Assembly: GCA_045536135.1 (NCBI GenBank) | Contig: JAZSNA010000025.1 | Span: forward strand, 1-60,728 | DNA from: JAZSNA01 sp045536135 | GTDB lineage: Bacteria > Pseudomonadota > Alphaproteobacteria > CAAHEQ01 > UBA3637 | Direction of reading: 5' to 3' | Length of the DNA stretch: 60,728 bases | Part shown: piece by piece, positions 25,075 to 33,866 of the stretch | Numbering within the stretch: the stretch's first letter is position 1 | How the letters are laid out: each line of letters starts with the position of its first letter | Notes under the pieces: model-generated | What the model was told of the DNA's origin: nothing | Database searches by the model: none | The model's input: the letters and a program-made list of their open reading frames with translations, nothing else | Made by a program: the position numbers and the translations under genes

Positions 25075-26346
25075 ATGTTAAAGTTTTTGGTTTTATTATT
25101 TTTTCCCTGTCTTGTTTATGCCAATATCAGCATCATTCGGGATACGGAATTGGAAGAGTACACATTATCCAATGTAAAAAAATTATTCTCCGCCGGCGGG
25201 TTGGATGAAAATGCCGCTCGGATCGTTTTTTTAAATGATCCGACTTTGAATGCTTTTGTGGCTGGCGGAAGTACCATTTTCATACACACGGGATTATTAG
25301 AAAAATCGGATAATCCGGATGAATTTTTCGGCGTTCTGGCCCACGAAACCGGACATATTGTTGCCGGACATACCGTCGGTTTACAACAAAAAGGGGCAGA
25401 AATGCAAAAAAATATCGCCATTACAACAATTTTAGGCGGATTAGCCGGCATTATTTCCGGACGACCGGATTTATCGATGGCTATCATCATGGGCGGAGTC
25501 GGAACTCATCAAAATTTTTTCAATACTTACCGTCAAAGCGAAGAAAATAGTGCGGATTCATTGGCTGTCTCGATTTCTCAAAAAGCCGGTTTTAATATTG
25601 ACGGTTTATTAAATATTATGCAGAAAATAAAAACAGAGGAGCAAATTTCTTTGGATCCAACCACTTCTGTTTTTAATCGGACACATCCGTTAACCAGTCA
25701 ACGAATCAATTTTTTAAAAAGTGCCGGCGCTCGAATAAAACCCAAAGAGAGTGATTTAAATTTTCGGTTAATTAAAGCTAAACTGGATGCTTTTTTAAAC
25801 GAACCGGACGATATTTTAAAAAAATACAATAATCAAGATGAAGGATTATATGCTCAAAGCATTGCTTATTTAAAAAAAGGCCATATTTCAAAGGCTATTG
25901 AAAAATTAAAAATATTAACCCAAAAATATCCTCAAAATCCGTTTTTTTATGAATTAATGGGGCAGATTTATTTAGAAACGGGATATATTCAAAAAGCCAT
26001 AAAACAATATGAAATTGCCATTGAGTTAAAACCACATTCACCCTTAATCCTTATCCCCTATGGACAGGCTTTAATCGAAAACAAGGAATATCAAAAAGCT
26101 TCCGTTATTCTCGGTCAGGCTTTGTTTTTGGATGACAATTTATTGGAAGGTTGGCGTTTATTAGAAAAATCATATACTTTGTCAAGCAATAAAGAAATGG
26201 CCTTATATGCATCAATCGAACTGTTATGGCGACAAAAAAAGTATTCAGAGGCTCTTCATAAAATAATCCTTTATGAAAAGTCTGGGTATAGGGCAAAAAA
26301 AATCCGGATTGAAGATATAAAAATTGACATTAAAAATAATTCATGA
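25075..26346 (+). CDS. M48 metalloprotease with TPR repeats (BepA-like)
   Basis: 423 residues with a signal peptide (MLKFLVLLFFPCLVYA). The M48 zinc motif HETGHIVAGH lies near residue 90, with the third ligand likely in SEENSADSLA. TPR-like helices fill the C-terminal half (about 265-400). Known homologues (BepA/YfgC) act in the periplasm on outer-membrane protein and LptD assembly. Its transcript appears leaderless. atpD starts 24 bases after its stop with no terminator, so it may be co-transcribed with the N-ATPase. Confidence 0.88.
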   Translation: MLKFLVLLFFPCLVYANISIIRDTELEEYTLSNVKKLFSAGGLDENAARIVFLNDPTLNAFVAGGSTIFIHTGLLEKSDNPDEFFGVLAHETGHIVAGHTVGLQQKGAEMQKNIAITTILGGLAGIISGRPDLSMAIIMGGVGTHQNFFNTYRQSEENSADSLAVSISQKAGFNIDGLLNIMQKIKTEEQISLDPTTSVFNRTHPLTSQRINFLKSAGARIKPKESDLNFRLIKAKLDAFLNEPDDILKKYNNQDEGLYAQSIAYLKKGHISKAIEKLKILTQKYPQNPFFYELMGQIYLETGYIQKAIKQYEIAIELKPHSPLILIPYGQALIENKEYQKASVILGQALFLDDNLLEGWRLLEKSYTLSSNKEMALYASIELLWRQKKYSEALHKIILYEKSGYRAKKIRIEDIKIDIKNNS

Positions 26347-26370
26347 TAGAAGAATAAAAGGAGATTTTTA

Positions 26371-27750
26371 ATGAATCAAAATAAGGGTAAAATTACGGCG
26401 GTTGAAGGAAGTGTCATTCAAGCAACTTTCCCCAAAAAATTACCGGCAATTTATGACGAGATTTTAACAACCACCACACCACCTTTGGTCTTGGAGGTTC
26501 AAGGATATATTGATGAAAAGACGGCTCGTTGTTTGGCTTTGGGCCCGACAGATGGATTATACCGCGGAATGGACCTTATCGATACGGGCCATCCAATACA
26601 AGTTCCGGTCGGTACAGAAACATTGGGTCGTATGTTTAATGTTTTCGGGCATCCGATTGACGGTAAAGGTGAATTAAAAAATCCACCTCGAATGCCAATT
26701 CATGCACCGTCCGTTCCCTTAAAAGATTTAGCTGTATCCAGCGAAATTTTTATATCCGGCATTAAAGCCATCGACCTTTTAGCTCCCATGGAACGGGGCG
26801 GGAAATCGGGGCTGTTCGGGGGAGCCGGTGTCGGAAAAACCGTTTTAATTACCGAGATGATTCATAATATGTTCGGACGATATGACGGTGTTTCTTTGTT
26901 TTGCGGTGTCGGGGAAAGGTCCAGAGAGGGCGAACAGTTATATCGTGAAATGATTGAAGCCGGTGTTTTAGACAAAACAATCATGGTTTTCGGTCAAATG
27001 AATGAAGCTCCCGGTGTTCGTTTTCGTGTTTCTTTATCCGCCTTAACGATGGCGGAATATTTTCGGGATCAGAAAAAACAAGATGTTCTGCTTTTAATCG
27101 ATAATATCTTTCGTTTTGTTCAAGCCGGTTCGGAAGTTTCCGTGTTATTGGGACAAACACCTTCTCGGGTCGGATATCAACCGTCCTTGGGAACGGATAT
27201 TGCCGAACTGGAAGAACGAATATCCAGTACAACAGATGCGGCAATTACATCAATTCAAGCCGTTTATGTTCCGGCAGATGATTTTACGGATCCGTCAGCT
27301 GTTCATATTTTTGCACACTTATCGTCCAGTATTGTTTTATCCCGAAATCGTGCAGCTCAGGGACTTTATCCGGCTGTTGACCCCCTTGAATCCTCTTCAA
27401 ATATGTTAACACCGACTATCGTCGGGGAAAGACATTATCATGTTGCAACTCAGGTGCGTCGAATTTTATCCGATTATGAAGATTTAAAGGATATTATTGC
27501 TATGTTAGGATTTGATGAATTACCTGAAAAAGATCAAAAAACCGTTTTAACGGCTCGTAAATTGGAACGTTTTTTAACACAACCGTTTTTTACAACTGGA
27601 CAATTTACCGGCATGGCGGGGCGAGATGTTAATTTACAAGATACCATCGACGGCTGTGAACGTATCATGGCCGGAGAGTTTGATGATTTAGACGAATCGG
27701 CTTTTTATATGATCGGCAAGGTGGAAGAAGCACGGGAGAAGAAAAAGTGA
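26371..27750 (+). CDS. atpD: N-type ATPase beta subunit
   Basis: 459 residues. The beta barrel is followed by Walker A GGAGVGKTV (about 149), the catalytic Glu in GVGERSREG, Walker B DVLLLIDNIFRF and a DELPEKD version of the DELSEED loop. The sequence is a catalytic F1 beta, but its position first in the operon, with atpC second, is the signature of N-ATPases (order atpDCQRBEFAG) rather than ordinary F-ATPases. A ribosome site AAAGGAG precedes the ATG. The M48 gene lies immediately upstream. Confidence 0.95.
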   Translation: MNQNKGKITAVEGSVIQATFPKKLPAIYDEILTTTTPPLVLEVQGYIDEKTARCLALGPTDGLYRGMDLIDTGHPIQVPVGTETLGRMFNVFGHPIDGKGELKNPPRMPIHAPSVPLKDLAVSSEIFISGIKAIDLLAPMERGGKSGLFGGAGVGKTVLITEMIHNMFGRYDGVSLFCGVGERSREGEQLYREMIEAGVLDKTIMVFGQMNEAPGVRFRVSLSALTMAEYFRDQKKQDVLLLIDNIFRFVQAGSEVSVLLGQTPSRVGYQPSLGTDIAELEERISSTTDAAITSIQAVYVPADDFTDPSAVHIFAHLSSSIVLSRNRAAQGLYPAVDPLESSSNMLTPTIVGERHYHVATQVRRILSDYEDLKDIIAMLGFDELPEKDQKTVLTARKLERFLTQPFFTTGQFTGMAGRDVNLQDTIDGCERIMAGEFDDLDESAFYMIGKVEEAREKKK

Positions 27751-28148
27751 TTTTAAAAATTCTTTCGCCAACCGGTATTGTGGTCAATACACCTATCCAA
27801 AAAATCGTTTTTGAAGGTTTGAACGGTTATCAAACTTTTTTACCCAAGCATATTAATTTTTTATCCGTTTTAACAACAGGTATTATTCAATACTTGGATA
27901 TAAATAATCATTTGCACTATGTCGCCTGTAATCAGGGGATTATTATAAAGAAAGATGATGTCGTATCCGTTTCTGTTCAAAAAGTGATTTGTGACGATGA
28001 TTTATCCAATTTAACAAACCGCATCAAAGCTGATTTTGCCGAAGTCGAGGAAGAACGACGGGAAACCGCTGTTGCCATGGCAAAGCTTGAAATCGGATTA
28101 ACCCGAGGCTTGATGAATTTAAAAGGAGGGCAAAATGTCTCAATTTAA
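27747..28148 (+). CDS. atpC: N-type ATPase epsilon subunit
   Basis: 133 residues with the epsilon N-terminal beta sandwich (LKILSPTGIVVNTPIQKIVFEG, FLPKHINFLSVLTTG) and a short helical C-terminus. It starts with GTG in a GTGA overlap with the atpD stop. Known role: central stalk subunit coupling gamma rotation to the c ring, often inhibitory. Position after atpD and before atpQ fits the N-ATPase operon. Confidence 0.9.
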   Translation: MILKILSPTGIVVNTPIQKIVFEGLNGYQTFLPKHINFLSVLTTGIIQYLDINNHLHYVACNQGIIIKKDDVVSVSVQKVICDDDLSNLTNRIKADFAEVEEERRETAVAMAKLEIGLTRGLMNLKGGQNVSI

Positions 28149-28482
28149 TTCACTTCAAGACAAAAGTGTTGAAAAAATTCTTATTCATAAAGCCAAAACA
28201 CTTCAAGATCGTCAAAACAAAGCCTTTTATATGAATGCCGGCGTTATCGGTATTTATGGGGGAAATATTATCATTCCCATCGTTTTGGGTTTAATCTTTG
28301 GGGGATATTTACAACAACATTTTCCCGTCGGAAAAATAAATTGGCGTATCAGTTGTATTTTTATTGGATTTGTTTTGGGATATATCAATGCTTCCCTTTG
28401 GATACATCGAGTTGCTTTTAAAGATTTCGATAATCAAAATAACCTTAAATCTAAATTACACAAGCGAGGAAAACATGTCTAA
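28135..28482 (+). CDS. atpQ: N-ATPase accessory membrane protein AtpQ (AtpI-like)
   Basis: 115 residues with two membrane helices (about 38-62 and 72-92), like AtpI/Mg2+-transport-associated proteins. No enzymatic motif. In N-ATPase operons the gene after atpC is called atpQ and is thought to help c-ring assembly or ion delivery. AAAGGAGG precedes the ATG. It overlaps atpC by 14 and atpR by 8 bases. The name rests mainly on position and topology. Confidence 0.8.
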   Translation: MSQFNSLQDKSVEKILIHKAKTLQDRQNKAFYMNAGVIGIYGGNIIIPIVLGLIFGGYLQQHFPVGKINWRISCIFIGFVLGYINASLWIHRVAFKDFDNQNNLKSKLHKRGKHV

Positions 28483-28759
28483 TCTGCTTCAACCCGAATT
28501 AAATATCTTTAATGCTTTGTTTGTTTTTTTCAGTGCCATTATTTTATCTTGTTCATATTTTTATGTTCTGTTGCATAGTGTCAAAAAAATGAGCCAAAAG
28601 AAACATCCGATTTCTTTTATTCTGATTACCGGCATCCTCCGACTATCCGTCCTTTTCGGATGCTTGGTTATTATTGTCGGATCGAATATTTATAAGCTCA
28701 TCATTTTCAGTATCGTATTTTTCATTATCCGTTACATGTTTATCAAAAGGGAAAAGTAA
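28475..28759 (+). CDS. atpR: N-ATPase accessory membrane protein AtpR
   Basis: 94 residues from the ATG at 28475, chosen because GCGAGGAAA precedes it and it overlaps atpQ slightly. Three membrane helices; a buried Arg is visible in ITGILRLSVLFG. AtpR is found only in N-ATPase operons and is thought to interact with the c subunit. Sequence conservation in this family is low, so operon position carries much of the weight. It abuts atpB with no gap. Confidence 0.78.
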   Translation: MSNLLQPELNIFNALFVFFSAIILSCSYFYVLLHSVKKMSQKKHPISFILITGILRLSVLFGCLVIIVGSNIYKLIIFSIVFFIIRYMFIKREK

Positions 28760-29455
28760 ATGGGAAAAAGTTTTGATCAAATTGTTCTTTTTAAAATCGG
28801 AAATATTCCCATTAATTCGACAATTTTTTGGACATGGATTATCATGGCGATTTTAACGATTTTATCGTATTTGATTACCCGAAAAATAAAACCGACTCTT
28901 TACCCTTCCAAATCACAAGCGTTATTGGAAATTTTTGTCTCTCTTTTACAAGGCGAAGTTCAAGAAATTTCCGGCGATTCTCAACCTCATAAATATATGG
29001 GGTTGGTTTGTAGTTTGTTTTTCTTTATTTTATTTGCCAATTTATTATCTGTTTTCCCTTATTATCAACCACCCACTGCATCTTTATCAACAACATTCGC
29101 CTGTGCCGGTATTGTTTTTTTAGCTATTCCGTATTTTGCCGTTAAAAATGCCGGCGTTAAAGCTTATTTTAAAAAATTTACCGACCCGACACCATTGATG
29201 CTTCCCATGAATGTCTTTTCAGATTGTTCTTCTACCATGGCGATGGCATTACGTCTTTACGGGAATATGTTTTCTGGTGTCTTATTTACAGAAATTTTAA
29301 TGATATTTTCACCTTTTATTTTGCCCTTACCGATTCAGATTTTAGGACTTTTAACCGGATCGATTCAGGCATATATTTTTGTTTTGTTGGCTGTTGTTTA
29401 TACATCCGGCGTCAGCCAACCCACACCAACGGATGTAATAATGAAAGGAAAATAA
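28760..29455 (+). CDS. atpB: N-type ATPase subunit a
   Basis: 231 residues, membrane-embedded stator subunit with five or six helices. The essential Arg of the ion half-channels is in MALRLYGNMFSG (about 162-173). The C-terminal YIFVLLAVVYTSG helix is also conserved. Known: conducts the ion to and from the c ring. It is directly followed by atpE after 1 base. Confidence 0.92.
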   Translation: MGKSFDQIVLFKIGNIPINSTIFWTWIIMAILTILSYLITRKIKPTLYPSKSQALLEIFVSLLQGEVQEISGDSQPHKYMGLVCSLFFFILFANLLSVFPYYQPPTASLSTTFACAGIVFLAIPYFAVKNAGVKAYFKKFTDPTPLMLPMNVFSDCSSTMAMALRLYGNMFSGVLFTEILMIFSPFILPLPIQILGLLTGSIQAYIFVLLAVVYTSGVSQPTPTDVIMKGK

Positions 29456-29456
29456 A

Positions 29457-29726
29457 ATGGACGCAATGACAATTATTGGGGCTGCTTCGATTATTTCTGC
29501 CGGTTTATGTATCGCCATCGGTTCTTTTGCCGTCGCCATCGGGGAAGGCAATACCGCAGCAACGGCTTTATCTGCAATGGCTCAACAACCCGATGAGGCT
29601 AATCGGATACGATCAACTTTATTTGTCGCATTAGCGATGGTTGAAACATCTGCTCTTTATTGTTTGTTAATTACTTTTTTGATTTTGTATTCCAATCCGT
29701 TTTGGGATCATGTCATCGCAAAATAA
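29457..29726 (+). CDS. atpE: N-type ATPase c subunit with Na+-binding signature
   Basis: 89 residues, a two-helix hairpin. Helix 1 carries Glu30 (AIGEGN) and helix 2 carries Glu63-Thr64 with Tyr68 (MVETSALY). With an offset of two, these fall on the Na+ ligands known from the Ilyobacter c ring (Gln32, Glu65, Ser66, Tyr70), with Gln replaced by Glu. Two carboxylates per hairpin are characteristic of N-ATPases. The polar loop is AQQPDEANR. Na+ coupling is inferred, not shown. Confidence 0.93.
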   Translation: MDAMTIIGAASIISAGLCIAIGSFAVAIGEGNTAATALSAMAQQPDEANRIRSTLFVALAMVETSALYCLLITFLILYSNPFWDHVIAK

Positions 29727-29735
29727 AGGGCTATT

Positions 29736-30503
29736 ATGTCTGTCGATTTAATTACTTTATGTGCACAAATTTTAAATCTTTTGATTTTAATTTGGTTATT
29801 GAAAAAGTTTTTATATAAACCTGTTCTGTCAATTATTGAAGCCAGACAGAGTTATATAAAAGAACAATTAGATCATGCATCTCAAATGCAGGAGCAGGCA
29901 TTTAAAGCCCAAAAAGAATACCAAAATCAATTGGATTTGTTCGAAAAGGAAAAGCAAATTAAAATTCAAACCTTGAATGATGAAATGGAATTACAAAAAG
30001 AAAATCTTTTAAAAGATATTTCGTTGACCATTAAAGCGGAAAAAGATAAGTGGGCTCAAAATATTCTGAATCAGAAAAAGGATTTTGACGAACAATTATC
30101 TTCTTTAATCATTACTCAATTTAAGGTCTTGGCCGGTTCGGCTTTTTCGGAACTTGCATCCAGTTCATTACAAGCGGAAATGATACAACGTTTTAAAGAT
30201 GAATTTCATAAAAAAATCAAACAATCCCAAAAAGATATTCAATCCAAAATTCAGGGAGAAAAAATATCCATTACGGTTAATTATGCCATTAATTTAACCT
30301 CTAAGCAAAAAAATGACTTAAAGGATTTTTTAATAAATGAACTTGACTTCAAACAAATATTAGTTTCATTTAAACAAAATCCAAACCTGATTTGCGGCAT
30401 TGAAATACAAATCGGCGAACATCGAATACTTTGGGATTTAAAATCGTATTTACAACAATTTACAAATAACTTAAATGATAATATGACACAATTATTAAAA
30501 TAA
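29736..30503 (+). CDS. atpF: N-type ATPase subunit b with delta-like C-terminus
   Basis: 255 residues, far longer than a usual b subunit (about 160). A membrane helix (about 5-25, LNLLILIWLLKKFLYKP) and a long charged coiled coil (about 30-180) form the peripheral stalk. The last ~75 residues resemble the C-terminus of the F1 delta subunit: LTSKQKNDLKDFLI, then NPNLICGIEIQIGEH where delta has DPSLIGG-type sequence. There is no separate atpH in the operon, so this tail may replace delta in binding the alpha subunits. Confidence 0.85.
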   Translation: MSVDLITLCAQILNLLILIWLLKKFLYKPVLSIIEARQSYIKEQLDHASQMQEQAFKAQKEYQNQLDLFEKEKQIKIQTLNDEMELQKENLLKDISLTIKAEKDKWAQNILNQKKDFDEQLSSLIITQFKVLAGSAFSELASSSLQAEMIQRFKDEFHKKIKQSQKDIQSKIQGEKISITVNYAINLTSKQKNDLKDFLINELDFKQILVSFKQNPNLICGIEIQIGEHRILWDLKSYLQQFTNNLNDNMTQLLK

Positions 30504-30512
30504 GGATCGGAT

Positions 30513-32024
30513 ATGTTTAAAAAAGCAACCAATAACGCGATTAAAACGATTGAAACAAGTATAAAACAAACAAAGGTTTCTCTGAAATCAAAAGAAGTCA
30601 GTTCGATTATGTCATTAACCGGCGGAACAGCCGTTTTATCCGGTTTATCAAATGTAGAAATGAATGAATTAATCGAATTTGATGGTGATGTTTTTGCAAT
30701 GGTTCAAACTCTTAATCCGGATAATGTTGGTGTTGTTTTTTTAAATTCGCCCAATTCACTTAAAGCTGGGGATCAAGGGGTTCGAACTCATCGGGTTGTT
30801 GACGTCCCTGTCGGAGATGAATTGCTGGGACGAATTATTAATCCGTTGGGACAAGTTTTAGATGGCGGGAAACCCATCGTTGTAAAAAAAACACTTCCGA
30901 TTGAACGCCCCGCTGCACCAATTATGGATCGTGCGCCCGTAGATACACCTCTTCAAACCGGTATCAAGGCCATTGACAGTTTTTCACCCATCGGGCGTGG
31001 TCAACGAGAGTTAATCTTGGGCGATCGTCAAACGGGGAAAACTGCTATCGCCATCGATACAATTTTAAATCAAAAAGGAAACGGTGTTATTTGTATTTAT
31101 TGTGCAATTGGACAACGAGAAGCCGGTATCGCTCGAATCGTATCCGAATTAAAAAAGCAGAATATTTTATCTCAATGTATTATTGTTTGTGCCAACGGAG
31201 AAGACGAAGCCGGCATGCAATATATTGCGCCCTATTCAGCAACATCCATTGGGGAATACTTTATGGAGCAGGGAAAAGATGTTTTAATCATTTATGATGA
31301 TTTAACAAATCATGCTCGTGCTTATCGCCAAATGTCATTATTATTGAAACGACCACCCGGACGGGAAGCTTTCCCGGGAGATGTTTTCTATATTCATTCT
31401 CGTTTATTAGAACGTTCCACAAAATTATGTGCCAGATTGGGGGGTGGATCTCTGACAGCTTTACCGATTGTATCTACCGAAGCCGGAAATTTATCAGCGT
31501 ATATTCCAACCAATATTATTTCCATTACGGACGGACAAATTTATCTGTCGACTTCTTTGTTTCAAAAGGGTCTTTTACCAGCAATTGAAACCGGACGAAG
31601 TGTTTCTCGTGTCGGCGGAGATGCTCAATTACCGGCTTACAGTAAATTAATCGGACCTTTAAAATTGTTTTACAATCAATTTGAAGAATTGGAATCTTTT
31701 TCAAAGTTTGGAACGGCTATGGATGAAAAAACTTTGGAAAAATTAAATCGTGGCCGTGCTATTCGAATGTTAATGACCCAACGTCAATATCAACCCATGA
31801 ATGTCGTTGATCAAATTGCCGTTATTTTAGCCGCCAATCATGGGTTATTTGATACATTTATCCCCGAGCAAATAACCAAGGGTCAAGAAATTATTTCACA
31901 GATTCTTCATTCCCAGTTCAAAAATATTATCACAAAAATACTCAATCGAGAAAAATTAAGCGAAGAAATGATTGAACAAATGATACATGAGTTCACCATC
32001 GGCTTAAAAGGAATTAAAAAATAA
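30513..32024 (+). CDS. atpA: N-type ATPase alpha subunit
   Basis: 503 residues. N-terminal barrel, Walker A GDRQTGKTAIAIDTI (about 169), the DLTNHARAYRQ segment and the conserved Arg-finger region in YIHSRLLERSTK to the C-terminal helical bundle. It is the non-catalytic nucleotide-binding partner of beta. The start follows AAGGA after atpF. It overlaps atpG by 1 base. Confidence 0.95.
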   Translation: MFKKATNNAIKTIETSIKQTKVSLKSKEVSSIMSLTGGTAVLSGLSNVEMNELIEFDGDVFAMVQTLNPDNVGVVFLNSPNSLKAGDQGVRTHRVVDVPVGDELLGRIINPLGQVLDGGKPIVVKKTLPIERPAAPIMDRAPVDTPLQTGIKAIDSFSPIGRGQRELILGDRQTGKTAIAIDTILNQKGNGVICIYCAIGQREAGIARIVSELKKQNILSQCIIVCANGEDEAGMQYIAPYSATSIGEYFMEQGKDVLIIYDDLTNHARAYRQMSLLLKRPPGREAFPGDVFYIHSRLLERSTKLCARLGGGSLTALPIVSTEAGNLSAYIPTNIISITDGQIYLSTSLFQKGLLPAIETGRSVSRVGGDAQLPAYSKLIGPLKLFYNQFEELESFSKFGTAMDEKTLEKLNRGRAIRMLMTQRQYQPMNVVDQIAVILAANHGLFDTFIPEQITKGQEIISQILHSQFKNIITKILNREKLSEEMIEQMIHEFTIGLKGIKK

Positions 32025-32881
32025 TGACACTTGAAGCCTTAAAAAAACGCATTAAAACAACCACGGATTTAAGAAATATCGTATCAACGATGAAATCTTT
32101 GTCCTCGGTCAGTATCGTTGCGTATGAAAAGGCTCAAATTTCATTAACGGATTATATTCAGAATATTTGGAACGGTTTTTTAATTCTTGATAAAAATAAA
32201 GCCCTTCGCATTCCGAAAGTTGAACCATCCGATCAGGCCTTAGCCATTATTATCGGTTCGGATAACGGATTGGTCGGTCGATTTAATAAAGAAATTATTT
32301 CTTTCGCCCAAAAAGAATTACAAGATTTTAAAACATCTTATATTACCGTTGGTCGACGTATTGCATCTTTGATGCTTAATGAAAAAAATATCATCGCCAA
32401 ATATCCGATATCTAATTCTATCAAAGAAACGGCTAATATCAGTTTGGCTATTTTGAAAAATATTCCTCAAATAAAAGAAAATAAAAAATTACCATCTGTT
32501 TTTGTTTTTTATCACGAACATATCTCCGGACAACCGGTATCTTGTCAAAAAACACAACTTTTGCCATTTTCGCAATCCATTTTAAATCCGATAAAAAGTA
32601 TGAAATGGGACGGGCGAAGCTGGCCTTGTTTTAAAATTGATTCCAATATTTTGCTTTTATCGTTAATACAAGAATATATCGGAATAACTTTAGACAGTGC
32701 TTTAATCAAATCGCTGGCTGCCGAACATTATATTCGCATGATTAATATGCAAAATGCCGAGAAAAACATTGACGAACGTTTATATGAAATGAATTTAAAA
32801 TATCAACAAAAAAGACAGGAAAACATTACCGATGAACTCATCGATATCGTTTCCGCTTCACAAGCCATGAGGAAAAAATGA
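32024..32881 (+). CDS. atpG: N-type ATPase gamma subunit
   Basis: 285 residues. It shows N- and C-terminal coiled-coil helices of the rotor shaft (LEALKKRIKTTTDLRNIVSTMKSL cut short here for space; and QKRQENITDELIDIV). A central Rossmann-like domain with IIGSDNGLVGRFN lies between them. It is the last gene of the nine-gene ATPase operon and overlaps lolA by 4 bases. Known role: rotation within the alpha-beta hexamer. Confidence 0.92.
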   Translation: MTLEALKKRIKTTTDLRNIVSTMKSLSSVSIVAYEKAQISLTDYIQNIWNGFLILDKNKALRIPKVEPSDQALAIIIGSDNGLVGRFNKEIISFAQKELQDFKTSYITVGRRIASLMLNEKNIIAKYPISNSIKETANISLAILKNIPQIKENKKLPSVFVFYHEHISGQPVSCQKTQLLPFSQSILNPIKSMKWDGRSWPCFKIDSNILLLSLIQEYIGITLDSALIKSLAAEHYIRMINMQNAEKNIDERLYEMNLKYQQKRQENITDELIDIVSASQAMRKK

Positions 32882-33477
32882 AATATTTATTCTTATTTCT
32901 AATGTTAACAAATTTGGTTTGGGCAGATATTGCCCCTTCATTAAACACCACAGAAAATCAAAAGATACTTCAAAAAGTGGAACAAGCGTTATCTTCTTTA
33001 ACAACCCTTAAAAGTCGTTTTTCGCATTATTCAACTGCCGAAAAAGATTTCATTCAAAGTGGTGAATTTTATTTAAAAAAACCAAATCAAATGCGCTTAA
33101 TTTATGATAAACCGTCTGAAATTGAATTTTTGGCTGATGGAAAATATTTTATTTATATTGATAAATCAATTGATCAAATCAGCGGTTTCCCCATCGAAGA
33201 AACTCCCGCAGCAATTCTTTTAAAAGAAAATTTTAAATTTTCGGATCCAGAATTTATGGTGACAGATATTCAAAAGCAATTTGAAGAATACCACATTACG
33301 GCGATCAAAAAAGACCATCCGGAATTTGGGCAATTAACATTAATTACTTCGGAAAATCCGGTTTCTTTAAAACAATGGATATTAATTGATGCCAAAAAAA
33401 TAAAAACAAATGTTGCTTTGTTCGAGATTGAAGAAGGAATTAATCTTTCTCCTGATCTGTTTGTTTTGAAACCTTGA
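32878..33477 (+). CDS. lolA: Outer-membrane lipoprotein carrier LolA
   Basis: 199 residues with a signal peptide (MKYLFLFLMLTNLVWA). The LolA beta-barrel is recognisable from TLKSRFSHYSTAE, GEFYLKKPNQMRLIYD and FLADGKYFIYID. Known: carries lipoproteins across the periplasm from LolCDE. In many alphaproteobacteria lolA follows ftsK. Here it is tied to atpG by an ATGA overlap. Confidence 0.88.
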   Translation: MKYLFLFLMLTNLVWADIAPSLNTTENQKILQKVEQALSSLTTLKSRFSHYSTAEKDFIQSGEFYLKKPNQMRLIYDKPSEIEFLADGKYFIYIDKSIDQISGFPIEETPAAILLKENFKFSDPEFMVTDIQKQFEEYHITAIKKDHPEFGQLTLITSENPVSLKQWILIDAKKIKTNVALFEIEEGINLSPDLFVLKP

Positions 33478-33502
33478 CTTTTTGAAGGTTTTATGCTATA
33501 AA
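33474..33502 (+). promoter_or_regulatory. Promoter of leaderless 118-aa gene
   Basis: TTGACT (33474-33479), 17 bp, TATAAA (33497-33502), then 7 bases to the ATG at 33510. The -35 box overlaps the lolA stop codon. Confidence 0.6.
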
Positions 33503-33509
33503 TAGCTTT

Positions 33510-33866
33510 ATGAATGGCGTAGAAAATATAAAAAAAATACAAAAAAAATTAAGACAGATTGAAAAGTCCGAATCCAATATTCGTTTTTCATTTTGGACTA
33601 ATCAATCGCTTGTCACGGAAATGTTTCAATCCGTCCCTGTTTATTTTTTTCCGATTATTATTGATTCCGTCAAAAAATCCGATATGTTGGATATATTTAT
33701 CCATAATAATCTAATATCAATTCCTCTTGACGAGATTAAAAAAAGACAACTCTCTGCCACAGAAAAAAAACAAATCAAAAACAGTATTTATCTTATTTCA
33801 AAAAAAAGCTTTCCTTTTTCAAGAAAATATGATATAATGCACAAAAATAAAGGAAGAGAATTATGA
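33510..33866 (+). CDS. Hypothetical protein upstream of carD
   Basis: 118 residues, basic, no signal peptide and no long membrane helix. A helical N-terminus (NIKKIQKKLRQIEKSE) is followed by FWTNQSLVTEMF and a Lys-rich C-terminus. I do not recognise a domain. The start is supported by a strong promoter that leaves no 5' leader. It overlaps carD by 4 bases, so it may act with that regulator. A second -10-like TATAAT inside its 3' end (33833-33838) could drive carD alone. Confidence 0.6.
   Translation: MNGVENIKKIQKKLRQIEKSESNIRFSFWTNQSLVTEMFQSVPVYFFPIIIDSVKKSDMLDIFIHNNLISIPLDEIKKRQLSATEKKQIKNSIYLISKKSFPFSRKYDIMHKNKGREL

Noticed and set aside
28364..28474. N-terminal extension of atpR
   Set aside because: It overlaps atpQ in another frame; the start at 28475 has a ribosome site and gives the usual length.
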